Origin: Carettochelys insculpta
Taxonomy: Eukaryota > Chordata > Testudines > Carettochelyidae
Length of the DNA stretch: 64,000 bases
Direction: 5' to 3'
Assembly: GCF_033958435.1 (NCBI RefSeq)
Contig: NC_134161.1
Coordinates: forward strand, 13,268,001 to 13,332,000
The stretch's first letter is position 1. The number at the start of each line of letters is the position of its first letter. Under the pieces are notes generated by a model, which saw only the letters and a program-made list of their open reading frames with translations, ran no database searches and was not told the DNA's origin. This document shows, in pieces, positions 27,902 through 38,594 of the stretch. A program made the translations under genes and the position numbers.

Positions 27902-28822
27902 TCATAAGAATGGCCATACTGGGTCAGACCAAAGGTCCATCCAGCCCCGTATCCTGTCTGCCAACAGTGGCCAGTGCCAGGTGCCCCAGAGGAGGTGAAC
28001 CGAAGACAATGATCAAGCGATTTGTCTCCTGCCATCTGTCTCCAGCCTTTGACTAAAGGCTAGGGGCACCATACTTTACCCTTGGCTAATAGCCATTTAT
28101 GGACCTAACCTCCAAAAATTTATCAAGCTCTTTTTTAAACTCTGTTAGAGTGCTGGCCTTCACTGCCTCCTCCAGCAAGGAGTTCCACAGGTTGACTGTA
28201 CGCTGTGTGAAGAAAAATTTTGTTTTATTAGTTTTGAACCTACTACCCATTAATTTCATTTGGTGTCCTCTAGTTCTTATATTATGGGAACAAGTAAATA
28301 ACTTTTCAATATTCGCTTTCTCCACACCATTCATGATTTTATATACCTCTATCATATCGGCCCTCAGTCTCCTCTTTTCTAGACTGAAAAGTCCCAGTCT
28401 CTCGAGCCTCTCCTCATATGGGACCCTTTCCAAACCCTCAATCATTTTAGTTGCCCTTTTCTGAACTTTTTCTAATGCCAGTATATCTTTTTTGAGGTGA
28501 GGAGACCACATCTGCACACAGCAGTCAAGATGTGGGCGAACCATAGTTTTATATAGGAGAAGTATGATATTCTTCGTCTTATTCCCTATCCCTTTTTTAA
28601 TAATTCCTAACATCCTATTTGCTTTACTGACTGCTGCTGAACACTGCGTGGATGTTTTCAGAGAACTATCCACTATAATTCCAAGATCCCTTTCCTGATC
28701 TGTTGTAGCTAAATTTGCCCCTCTCACATTGTATGTGTAATTGGGGTTATTTTTCCTGATGTGCATTACCTTACAGCTCTCTCTCTCTGCTGTTTTCTTT
28801 AGTCTGATATAGATCATTCAGA
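27902..28822 (-). repeat. CR1 LINE 3' half, turtle subfamily, fairly intact
   Basis: The left part is the CR1 3' UTR in reverse (AATGGCCATACTGGGTCAGA, CCAAAGGTCCATCCAGCC). The right part codes for the C-terminal end of the CR1 ORF2 protein (next entry). The copy is truncated on the right at about 28820. It is the best preserved transposon in the window. Confidence 0.93.
28086..28817 (-). pseudogene. CR1 ORF2 C-terminal part, 243 open codons
   Basis: The frame reads [94 protein letters not shown] and ends [17 protein letters not shown]. This is the thumb/C-terminal region of a non-LTR reverse transcriptase, downstream of the catalytic YxDD motif, which is absent because of 5' truncation. It has no stop or frameshift over 732 nt, suggesting a recent insertion. 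It is not a host gene. Confidence 0.93.
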
Positions 28823-28909
28823 TTGCAAGCCCGTAGTTCCCACCTCCACTGCAGCCCAGGTACAGATCTGTTCCTACAATTTTCTCTTTGCATACATGCA
28901 AAGTGGAAT

Positions 28910-29104
28910 CAGAGCTCTAGTTCTTCCTTCCATGGGCAGAATAAATTTTATGTGCATCAAGACCTGTGTGGATGTGCACCATCAATAGAAACACACACTG
29001 CTGGCTATCACCGTGGGTTTCTGCGTGTGCCCTGCTAATCAGCTGGGCAGCACCTTGATCTCTCCTGGGCAGCCACCCAAGAGCTCAGCTTGCAGAGAAT
29101 ACTG
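28910..29104 (-). mobile_element. hAT-type MITE, family 1
   Basis: Ends CAGAGCTCTAGTTCTTCC and GCAGAGAATACTG. Inner blocks GTGCACCATCAATAGAAACA and GCTAATCAGCTGGGCAGCAC match the other copies. Flanks agtggaat/attgccat match at 5 of 8. Confidence 0.65.
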
Positions 29105-31059
29105 ATTGCCATGTATCGGTCTCATTCTTGTAAAAACCTTAACACTCTCCCCCACCTCCTTCCCCAGCTGTCTCACCAGCCCTCCCACTTCCCTGAAGGC
29201 CACAAACCAGGAAGTATCGGCCACAAACCAGGAAGTATCCCCATGTAACACTTCGAAACCCAGCTGTGTTAGTCAGCCTGCTGAAACCAAACAGCTGGCT
29301 GTCTCAGGAGCAAGTGAGGCCCATGGGGGCCACACACAGGAGCAAGGAGGGCTGGCCCAGAGCCAGTTATTGTGAAATATCTAGCTGGGTCTGTACCATA
29401 CTCCCTGCGTGGGGACCCCCACCCCAGCGCTGCCTGCCCAAGAGCAGTTGTTGTGTTACTGGAGAGGGAAAGGCAAAAGTTTTCCTTACACAGCAGCAGC
29501 CTCCCTGAACTGATCCACAGCCCTCCTCCACCAACGGTGCTCAGCACCGGGGCCAAAGCCAAGATTTGTGCGCCTGGATCCCAGAGTGACCATCGTGCCC
29601 TGCCCAGGGAGATGTGGGGGGAGGGGAGGCTCCTCCCAGCTCCACCAAACCCCTGGGAGTTGGGAAGGAAGTGGCAGTCACCTGCCTGCCCCAGTAGCCC
29701 AGGGAAGCGGCAGCCGCACATGCTCCCCCCTCTTCCATGAAGTTCAGGGAAGTGACTCCTGCCAGCAGCTGCCCCTCTGCAGCTGCTGGAGGAAAAGGTC
29801 AGCAGGGGACAATTAGTCCCTTTTAAAAAATAAATCAGGTCACCTTTTTGGCATCCCAAATACACCTGTGCAAAACATAACAGTGGCAACAGTGCTTGCA
29901 GAGCGTGAGCAGGAAGATAGGAATTGTGCACAGGGCTCAGGGCTCTGCCCCACAGCAGACAGTGATGGGAGGGGGGGGATTTAATACCTGAGCAGAGTTA
30001 TTTAACCCATTGTCGTGATTCTGAGCCTGTGGATCTGGCTCCACATCTGAGGCCCTGTTCACAGGATGCCCCCTGGCTGCCTCTTGCAGGGCCAAGACCC
30101 AGCTGGGACTGGCTGCTGCTGGTTTGTGGGAGTGCTGTGGTCTTCTCAGGGACAGTGACAGAATACGGGAGCAAGAGACAGAGTGAAAGCGCAAGTCGGT
30201 CGCTCCCTCTTGCCACAGCTGGCAGCCTTGAAGATAAGGGGCTAATCCATCAGAAGTTGCTATGTTAATCCAGCAGCTGAAAGAAAGGGGAAGGTGTAAG
30301 GAGGAGAGAGAAAGTCTGCAAAAAAAGTGGCCATAGCTGAGAAGGAACCTGCTCCTGTTCCTTCCCACCAGGCACAAAAAGGAGTCTCGTTGGCCCCACC
30401 CCAGCACATGGCCTCTATTGGCAGGGGTGGTCCCAGGGGAGGGGCGCTACAAGTGTAAGGGAGGGGAAAGAGAGAACTCTGTAGGTGCAGGGAGAAGAGG
30501 GTTCTATGGCATAGGCTTACTTAGCATTTTGAAGGTCTTCAAGCTCACGTGTGCTTGCCATAGTCACTGAGAGCGCGACCGGTCTGTTAACAGCGGTGGG
30601 TTTTGAATGCAGCGACTCATCTGTGTTTCACTAACAGGGCTCTGTGAATCTTGCATTTGGGGTTCACAGAAAAGGCCTGAGGAAGCCAGAGCACTGAACG
30701 GCTGTGCAGGATGAGGAAGTGCCCATGAAGGAGGGGAGCAATTCTCAGGGCTGTAAGGCTGCATGCTGAGGCAGAAAAAAGTGATTTCAAGAGGGGGTTG
30801 GGCAGCCAGAAGAGAGACTGACAGGAAAAGAGATGCCACAAAGAAGCAAGGGAATGGTTCATCTCCAACCTGGATCACCAGATCAACATGGTCTGGCCCT
30901 CCTCGTGCTCCCAACAGACCACACGTCAATTCTCCCCTGCATCTGATTCAAACTCCTTCCCATGCCCTCTGCAGGCATCACCCACACAGTCTCTCTCTCC
31001 ATCCTCTGCACTGCTCCCCTGCCACTGAAAGTTTTCCCAATGGCAGTCGGTCAGACTGT
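29105..31059. other. Intergenic, no gene recognised
   Basis: Apparently single-copy or very old sequence. An immediate direct repeat GGCCACAAACCAGGAAGTAT occurs at 29200 and 29220 (20-bp unit, two copies). Chance frames up to 220 codons on the minus strand lack any recognisable domain and show no splice or conservation signal I can read. Confidence 0.35.
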
Positions 31060-31062
31060 TAA

Positions 31063-32310
31063 GGTACGTCTACACTTGGGAATAAAGCTGAATTTATGAG
31101 TTTTGTAAGGTTGAAGTTGAGTGTCCACACCTGCTCACAAAGTCAACCTACTGTTTCGCCATTAAATTGTTTAAGTTGGACTGTGGCATTGTGGGCACCT
31201 ATCCCGCAGTTCCTGCAGCCCCATTGTACTGCCAGTGTCTCGTGAGAAAAAAAAAAAAGTTGCAGCAAGTGGTTCTGGGTGTCTGATGTCATTGTCCCAG
31301 AGTGCATTTGCCTCACTTCCTGCTGAAAAAAGATGGCCAAGGGAATTTTTGTGCTGCTTTTCCATTGCCTGACACATGCCATTAGAAAGGATAATACGGA
31401 TGCAAACACACTTCAATCTTTTGCAGGGTGTGTTCTGACGACTTCCCACACTATGCTGCGATACCTTCTGAACACAATGCCACCAGAGGATGAGTACCTT
31501 GAGGCAGGGAGGTGGGCATTTCTGCACGTCAATATCCTGAAAGGAGGAACGCGGACTAGATGGCAGCACTGCATGCGTTGTGTTGTTCTGATCCCACAAA
31601 GGCACCTCAGACTGGTGGGACTGCGTCATTTGGCAGGCATGGGATGATCAACAGTGGCTGCAAAACTTCTGTGTGGGTAAGACCACTTGCATGGAACTTT
31701 GTGATTCGCTGTTTCCTGCACAGAAGCACAGTGATAACAGAATGAGACCTGCTTTGGCAGTTCACAAGCCTGCGGCAATTGCTCTGTGCAAGTTTGCAAT
31801 GTCAGACAGCGGGAAATGAATGTGGAGTGGGCAGTCTACAGTGGGGGCTGCTGTCATGAAGGTAGCCAAGCAGATCACTAACCACCTGCAAAAGACAGTG
31901 CCTCTGGGGAATGTGCAGGAGATAGTGGGTGGATTTGTTGCCATGAGGCACTGGACCACTTGGCCTCAGAGTACATAAACTGTAAGGGATACTGCTTCGG
32001 GTGTTGGAGGCCTTGGTAGATCACAAAGGTCATTTCACTGACATCAATGTGGGATGGTCAGGAAAGGTGCCTGACACGCTTATCTTTAGGAATTATGGTC
32101 TGTTTACAAGGTTCCTGAATGGTGAAGGGGAGCAGGGAATGCTTACCCATAAGTCTAGTGTTTTCCATGTCCGGAATTCAGTCAGCCCCAGGTAGATCAG
32201 GTCCAAGTGAGATCTCAGCCACACTCACCCTCCCATGCAGGGCTGATGTCCTACTCCTGGCCAGCACCTTTGGATGTTGGAGCTGCTACCTGTAGATCAC
32301 CACAAGCAAT
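31063..32310 (+). mobile_element. PIF/Harbinger transposon remnant with left end
   Basis: Left end GGTACGTCTACACTTGGG follows TAA (31060-31062), the usual 3-bp Harbinger target. Downstream lies a decayed transposase. The right inverted repeat was not found; the element runs into a CR1 fragment at about 32310. Confidence 0.7.
31747..32150 (+). pseudogene. Broken PIF/Harbinger (HARBI1-like) transposase
   Basis: In shifting plus-strand frames one reads VPLGNVQEIVGGFVAM (about 31898-31945), INCKGY (31974) and then LEALVDHKGHFTDINVGWSG, KVPDTLIFRNYGLFTRFLNG (32004-32123). These match the conserved middle of vertebrate Harbinger nucleases, including the DxxG/A-type region near VGWSG..D. Several stops and frameshifts break the gene and the C-terminal catalytic part is missing. 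It is non-functional. Confidence 0.8.
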
Positions 32311-32510
32311 GAGTTCTTTGAAAACATCCACTCAATGTGCAGAGGCAGTCAAAACAACAAGCAGACAGTTGGGAATCATTAAGCAAAGGATAGGTAGTAA
32401 GACAGAAATAACATTTTCCCCCTTTATAAATCCATGCTCACTCCATTTCAGAACAATGGAAATGGGAAAAGGTACAGAAAAGAGCAAGCAACATTATTAG
32501 GGTGTTGAAG
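32310..32510 (+). repeat. CR1 LINE fragment
   Basis: Plus-strand codons read [12 protein letters not shown] and LGIIKQRIGSKTEI, the same protein region as the CR1 at 28.1-28.8 kb but diverged. After it, GAAGTTGACTTTGTAACATT (32537) resembles turtle Harbinger interior sequence again. Confidence 0.7.
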
Positions 32511-33642
32511 CTGTTCTGTACAAGGGAGAGAGGTGAATTTATTGAAGTTGACTTTGTAACATTAGATTTTATAAAGTCAGTGGTGAATGTCCACACTGGT
32601 GTGTCTCCATTGAATTGGCTAACTTCGACTGTGTCACCAGTGGCAATTGCTCTATGGAAGTTTGTATTGTATATACAAGTTTGTTAGTATATTAACATGC
32701 TCATGATGTGTGGATTTCTACATATTTATGGGTGATTTCACTGAGGGCTGTTAACTGTTCTGGGTTAAGCCCCTAACCTTAGAGGATTAACTTCAGATTT
32801 AGTGTTGAGCCACTAACAGCACTGTCCAGTCATGAGCATTAATATCTTTACTCCAGATTTACACCCGTGTAACAGAGCAGGATTGAACCCAGAGCTTTTC
32901 TGTGGCTGATCAATAAGCTCTGCATCTGCAAGGAAAGACCTTAGAAACAGATGCTGGGGAGCTGCTAGCATGTGTGATTGTAAAGGAACACACTTCCGTG
33001 TGTCATTTTTCATGCACTTACCGCTAAACATCTACTGATTCCCAATGAAAAGGATCCATGTGATAGAGAATAAATCCTATCTCCAAGGTTTTAAAGGTTG
33101 TTTGGCACTGGTGATTAGTTTAGTTCGGAAGAGTTTACACCCTTGGGGCACTGCCTGTTAGAATGCCAACAGTATTGGGTTTGTCTGGTTTTAGAGAAGC
33201 TCTGCTCAATGAGAGAACAAGGAACAGTCTTTAAAATTCAAGGTGTATTGCCTCTCTTGCCACGAAGCACTAACAACCAACATTTTGCCAGTAGTTATGA
33301 TGTATTTTGCTCCTGTTGCAGCCTTCATTTATAACCTTTAGCAGCATTTCAACTGAGAAATTATTTTTCCTGCAAAACCACTGAACAGTAGCAGATTGAT
33401 GAGAATATGAGAAGTGCAGTGGCTTATCTAGGAATTTCCTTCCCCCAAACTCCCCCCGTGCCCTTGTACAAACAATAAACAGGTTAGGTTTAAAGGAAAC
33501 CAATACTTGCACAGAACACTAAAATATTTCAGGACTGGACACCATCTAGTAAAGTCTTTGACTCCCTGCTGCGCCAGGTCTGTATGCCTCTCCTGCCCAA
33601 TTGATCCAAGTTGCAAAGGGAGCAGGAGAGGTAGGTCAGAGC
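32511..33642. other. Intergenic, old Harbinger-like piece then unassigned
   Basis: About 32520-32680 has GAAGTTGACTTTGTAAC, GTCCACACTGGTGTG and CTAACTTCGACTGTGTC, like the interior of turtle Harbinger elements. The rest shows nothing recognisable. Confidence 0.35.
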
Positions 33643-34260
33643 CAGTGTTCTGTTAGCTGAGCACTTGGGTAGTTGCAAAGGAGAGATTCAGGTGCTGCCC
33701 AGCTGGCTGGGGAGAGTCTTGGAGGGGGGGCTGCAGCCCTAGAGGGATGTGGATCCTGGAGGGAGGAGGGTCTAGCGGGGATGAGGGTGGGGGACCAAAG
33801 CCCTGGCTGGGTGGGGACCCTAAAAGGGGGTGAGTTCTGGATGGGGTTAAGGGATTCTGGGTGGGGGAGACCACAGTGCAGGCTAGATGCATGGAAGGAA
33901 ATTTGGGGGAAGGGAAATCAAGACCCCATGGTCCAGGCTGGAGCAACTCAAGGCGGGGGAGTGCTGGAGGGGTCACACACCACAGGTAGGTGTCAGGGGA
34001 TTGTAGGTGGGGCAGACAAGGACTCAGGGACCACAACACAGGCTGGACTCACTGGAGGAGGGAAATCCAGATGCGAGGGTACGTCCCAGGCTGGAGGGAC
34101 TCAGAGCGGGAGCAGGAGCCCTTACAGCCCAGGCTGGATAGATTCAGGACAGGGGGTAGGGCTGATGTCCCATGGCCCAGGCTGAAGAGATCTGGATGGG
34201 CCATGCAGTGGGAATGGGGCACAAGGCCAGTACCTTCGGAGGCCTGGCACCGGCCCTCAC
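33643..34260 (+). repeat. hAT MITE family 1 fragment plus G-rich degenerate repeat
   Basis: 33643-33710 is the start of the MITE (CAGTGTTCTGTTAGCTGAGC, GAGATTCAGGTGCTGCCCAG). From 33720 to about 34200 the sequence is G-rich with irregular units of the form CAGGCTGGAG..ACTCA.GG.GGGGA. The 170-codon frame here is low complexity and not a gene. Confidence 0.55.
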
Positions 34261-34287
34261 AAAAACTTACCTTGCCTTGCTGTACTA

Positions 34288-34473
34288 GGCTGTGTCTAAA
34301 GTTAAATGATCTGTAAAAAGTGTGTGTGTAGACTGTCCTCAGGGCCCTTCTTTCAAAAAAGGTCCCCTCATGGCACCTGATTTTTTGATCCCTCCACTCT
34401 TTTGATCCGCTTTTTCTTGTTCTTGCTTCAGGAAGGGCTTCTTTCTAAAGATTTCTGTAGTGCAGATGTAGCC
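34288..34473. mobile_element. Harbinger-like MITE, 186 bp
   Basis: Ends GGCTGTGTCTAAAG and TGCAGATGTAGCC are inverted repeats; flanking CTA and TAA. The inside has self-complementary GGGCCCTTCTTTCAAAAAAG type sequence. Confidence 0.6.
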
Positions 34474-35479
34474 TAAGTGTATGTCCTTATTTGAGATTCC
34501 TGGATGATAGAATACCAGATATGAAAGTGTTTTTTGTACAAAGAAAAATACAGGGAAAAGAAAAATATAGTAAACAGCAGGGGGCCCTCACCTACAAGGA
34601 GGCTTGGCAGAATCTGAGCTTTTTGTATACATTTTAACAGTTTAATATTAACATTTGTTCTTGAGCATTTCCCCCCTCACCCACCCACTGACCCATTTCT
34701 AGCCATTTAAAATTTCCCAGGTGCCAGGAATAACCAGGGAAGGTCAGACCATAATTAAGGACAGTAGACGTTGACATTCGAGGGCTTATAACCATTGGCA
34801 AACATGGTCCATCAACAGAGTATTGAAAGAAACAATGCTGCCAGGAAGTATTTTGCTTCCTTTGCCTGGCTATAGGCTTTGATCATCATGGGTGGAAATC
34901 TCTTCTCTGTGATTTGTGAGTTTGGGGAAAATTGATGCAGTTAATGAAAAAAAGTGAACCCTTCTCAGGCCAGCCATGACTAGGGCTCTAGGATCTGCCC
35001 CATCACAAATATGGGAAAGCCAGAGTAGGGGAGGCATTTTCCATTTAATGACATCACCTCCAACAAAAAAGCATCCTATCCATGTACAGCCCCCAAAAGC
35101 CACACACAAAGAGGGAGGACAGTCCCCTCAAGTCGATTAGAGGCCAGACCTCATTATGTTGAGTTACTAATCTGAGGGAAAGTGATGAGAACCATCTCCA
35201 AACCAAGACAAGCAGACAGACACCACAGCAATGATGGGGCGCAAATGGAGTTGGGGAGGACATTCAGAAAGAGCCCATGTCAAGGCTGTAGCCAGCAGAT
35301 GCCATGGGCTATCTCCAAATTATATTCCCTCATGGCATTTTTGGGGCAGCAAATGGCAGTGGCACAGCCATGCCCCCATGGGAAGAGACCGGTTGGTGCC
35401 TCACTGGTTGAGTGGCAGTGAGGAACTCAAACAGTGGCCCTGAGACATCCTCCACCTGGAGCACAGGCAGTATGATGAA
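34474..35479. other. Intergenic, unassigned
   Basis: No gene or strong repeat was recognised. Confidence 0.3.
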
Positions 35480-35580
35480 ATGATCGTCATGGTCAATGCC
35501 ATCCTCCTCCTCCTCCTCCTGATAATCATGCTCATTGAAGTCATCATTTATCATCATCATAATCATCATCGCTGGCATCC
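35480..35580. repeat. (TCC)n and (ATC)n simple repeats
   Basis: A short TCC run near 35502-35520 and CAT/ATC runs near 35545-35570. Confidence 0.8.
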
Positions 35581-35639
35581 TCAAACCCGCATAGGGTGGA
35601 CAGGTGAAAAAAGCACAATGAAGCACCCCCACCAACATC

Positions 35640-36240
35640 CAGAGGTTTCTGTGCCCTCCCACCACAGGGCTACACCCTATTCCACACAGGGTCTTTTACA
35701 CCTTTTCCCTATGCCTCTGCCCAACCCCAGCCCTCTTCCCCACAATCCCCATTTCCCTGGCCTCATAGGCTCCCCATCACCTCACCACACACTCCAAGGA
35801 CTCCCTGTACCCGCCAAAGAGCTCCCGTCTCTTTGCTCTACAACCTCCAACCAGCATCACCTCCCAAGTCACTGCTGACCATCAGGCCCCCCAGCCTCCC
35901 CAGGTGCTGGAAGTTGGGGTGCACAGGGTGCTGCCTCACCCACTGCCTCGAAGTGGTTTTCAGCCGGGTTCAACAGCTCTCACCTTCCCCACTCTACAAG
36001 TTGTTCCAGCCCCCTTACCTGCCCTATCAGCCCCCAGCCCACACCACTTCCCCGCACCTTGGAACATCCCCCAGCCCACCTGCCCTCAGCTCCTCCACTC
36101 TAAAAATTGTTCCAGCCCTGCCCCCCGCGCCTCATTAGCTCCCCCCCCACCCCTCCCTTCTGGACATCCTCCAGCCCGCACTGGACATCTCCCTGGCCCC
36201 CCACACCCACTCCCTCCCACAGACATCCATGCCTAATTTC
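35640..36240. repeat. C-rich tract with a ~106-bp duplication
   Basis: Pyrimidine/C-rich sequence. The phrase ACTCTAcAAgTTGTTCCAGC at 35991 recurs at about 36097 as ACTCTAAAAATTGTTCCAGC, with CAGCCCAC units between, suggesting degenerate tandem units of about 106 bp. Confidence 0.5.
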
Positions 36241-36309
36241 AATCTTGCAAGCCCACTGAGATGGAGGAGGGATGCTCGCTAGCCTGGTTTGTCCTTCACT
36301 GCTCCAATG

Positions 36310-36466
36310 CAACATTCCCTGTAAGCTGAGCACTTGAGTGGCTGCACAGGAGAGATTCAGGTGCGGCCCAGCTAATTAGTACAGTGCTCACAGCCAACAG
36401 CATGTGTTTCTATTGGTGGTGCACATCCACACATGCCTTGGATGGAAAAAACCAGAGGGAACACCG
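36310..36466 (+). mobile_element. hAT-type MITE, family 1
   Basis: Ends CAACATTCCCTGTAAGCTGA and CCAGAGGGAACACCG. Inner blocks GAGAGATTCAGGTGCGGCCC and GGTGGTGCACATCCACACAT match the 6861 copy. Target duplication is weak. Confidence 0.7.
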
Positions 36467-37029
36467 CTCTGAGACAATTGTCACAGGTGACTAGCCAATG
36501 CTGATCGCCCCACTATGGGACAGGTTTTCTAAATCAATATTTCAGGAATATTGTGGACAGCATCTTTGTTTAGCTCTCTATTTGATTAGCTTCAATTATG
36601 TGACTGAGCTAAACTGGGATTAAAGAATCAGCCTCAGAACCAGAAGCCTCCCCGTTCTCCATCCTGAAGGAAAAAAGAATGAAAATAATACAGTTGACGA
36701 ACAAGGAAAAGCAGCTGTACCTTTACAGATCTTATTCTTTAAGTGCACAAAAACCATGATTCAAGAGAGCATTTTAAATTCCTGCGTTTAAGTATGTAGC
36801 TCTGCTCAAATGCACCTGCCACTTGCCTCTCTCTATATTTCTCTATCTGATTTTTCCAAGTGGGTTGGCTATAATTAAAAAACAAAACTGCATGACATTC
36901 AAGCATTCAACCCTCAATTCAGTCAAAAGCCTCAGGTCAACGGTATCTGAGCCACAACGTGTAGCTACATCTGAGGCCTTCAAGCAGAATCCAGCCTCAA
37001 GAACTCAGCTCAGCAAAGATCGCAAACAA

Positions 37030-38468
37030 CAAGGTTTTCTTTTTTAAACAGACTATATTCAATGACAGTATCAAAGGCAAACAGCATATTAAAAACAAGA
37101 GGAACAATGTTAAAGAAATCTTGTTATACAGTTAGAGTCTATTAGCCCTTAGCAGATTGTATAATCACACTACACTTCATGACAGCATAGCAGCAACTTT
37201 TTCCTTGCCTCAATGAAATGCTCTGTTTAGAACAAAGGGAGGCCTCAGTCAAATCTAAGTGGGAGAGTGAACAGATCTCTGGGGCATAGGTTACAAAAGC
37301 ACTTTCTGCATTGTCTCTTTTTGTATCCTGACACTTCTTTTGGACTATTTCAGAGAAAGACTCCAGTGATGTCAGAGTTGGGAGCAGAAGTCAGTTCATC
37401 CCGATATAGAACATGTAAAATCCCAACAACTTGTGCATTAAGATAAATATCAAAGAGATAAAAATCAAATAAGGCCAGGCCAGCGTCAATATGAGTTAAA
37501 ACTCTTCACTGAATCAAAGTGAATGCAACTCATATAAAACTGAAAACTCATCCTCATTTCCTTTTAAACAGGCTTCCGTAGTCTTCTTGGCTGATGATCA
37601 GTCACTGAGAAATTTGAGAAGCAAAATTCCCTGGCAGACCTTTCTTCCTATTCCCTTGCTCTGAACTCACTTGCAGCCAGACTCTCATCCAAGCAGAGTC
37701 CCTTCCACCAATGATTATTCGTTATTTTACAGCAGAGATCTTCATCAGGCATGCAAAGGGGAAAGGACTCCTCTATCTGGCCTTTGCTAGAATAACAAAG
37801 GGAAAATGCCTCTGGAAATGTGACACAGCGGTGACAGACAATAAGGGATCTGGGTTGGGAAGTGAGAGACGTCTTAAGGGGTTATATAATAAATATACAT
37901 ACAGAATTTGTACCCACATATAGGCTAAGTCCTACAATAGTATCAGCCACCTCTGCAGGAGCAAAAGAGAACAGACAGCTGGACTCCAAGATTGAGAATG
38001 AGGCTTGTCCATGACTGGATAGAGTTACTGAATCCCTCCTCCTCTAGCAGTAAGTTTCACTTCTTAAGAAAGAGCCCAGGCTGAATCAGACAACCCAGAA
38101 CATAACGTAATGGCAGCAAGGCACACTCCCACTTGCAAAAGGCAGTCAGAGAGAGAGAATAATGAGGAGTGAAATCTCCAATTAGTGACTACTACAGAGC
38201 TGGATTTCACAGTTCTCAACTGAGGTATTTAGGCTCTTATCCTCCCAAGCCTATGTTGCTCTACTGAGGTTTCCACTGGATACCACAATTCTGATTCCAA
38301 GCAAGGAACAGATTTTTCATTTGGCAGAGGTGGGACTCCAGTCCAATCTCTGCCTCTTGATCTGGAGGGTCCATGTTAGCATCAAAGAAGCCTTGATTGG
38401 TGATGGATGGGTGAGGATAATAGGGCCAGGAGAGCTCTGGGAAAATGATCCCTTTTCACAGCTCACGT
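37030..38468 (-). other. NFRKB: Probable NFRKB 3' UTR
   Basis: This stretch downstream of the stop looks single-copy and lacks the repeats that fill the rest of the interval. I found no AATAAA or ATTAAA on the minus strand here. A variant AATATA at 37059-37054, followed by an A-run and then GT-rich sequence (CCTTGTTGTTTG), is the best candidate end, giving a UTR of about 1.4 kb. The end point is a guess. Confidence 0.4.
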
Positions 38469-38594
38469 TCACTGCTGATCCTGAGTCTGTTTTGGAGACG
38501 GTGCTGTTGTCACAACCACAGTGGAGACTGCTTTGGTAGATCCCGAAACTGTTCCCTGCTGGAGATGAGAGGCCGATACTGTCTGAATTCGCAC
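38469..38594 (-). CDS. NFRKB: NFRKB terminal coding exon with stop
   Basis: The exon encodes VRIQTVSASHLQQGTVSGST, then KAVSTVVVTTAPSPKQTQDQ and a final Q, and ends with TGA at 38471-38469. The C-terminus SPKQ..(D/E)QQ is conserved. Acceptor AG is at 38596-38595. Confidence 0.97.
   Translation of the reverse strand: MRIQTVSASHLQQGTVSGSTKAVSTVVVTTAPSPKQTQDQQ

Noticed and set aside
28086..28817. Host gene encoding a 243-residue protein
   Set aside because: The sequence is clearly the C-terminal part of CR1 ORF2 and adjoins the CR1 3' UTR.
29269..29931. 220-codon minus-strand frame between the genes
   Set aside because: No recognisable domain, no splice partner and no promoter signal. Kept as unassigned intergenic DNA.
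31333..31647. 104-codon plus-strand frame as a domesticated Harbinger gene
   Set aside because: It lies upstream of a transposase that is broken by stops and frameshifts and lacks its C-terminal catalytic part. No intact gene can be formed.
33673..34185. 170-codon Gly-rich plus-strand frame
   Set aside because: It derives from a G-rich degenerate repeat.
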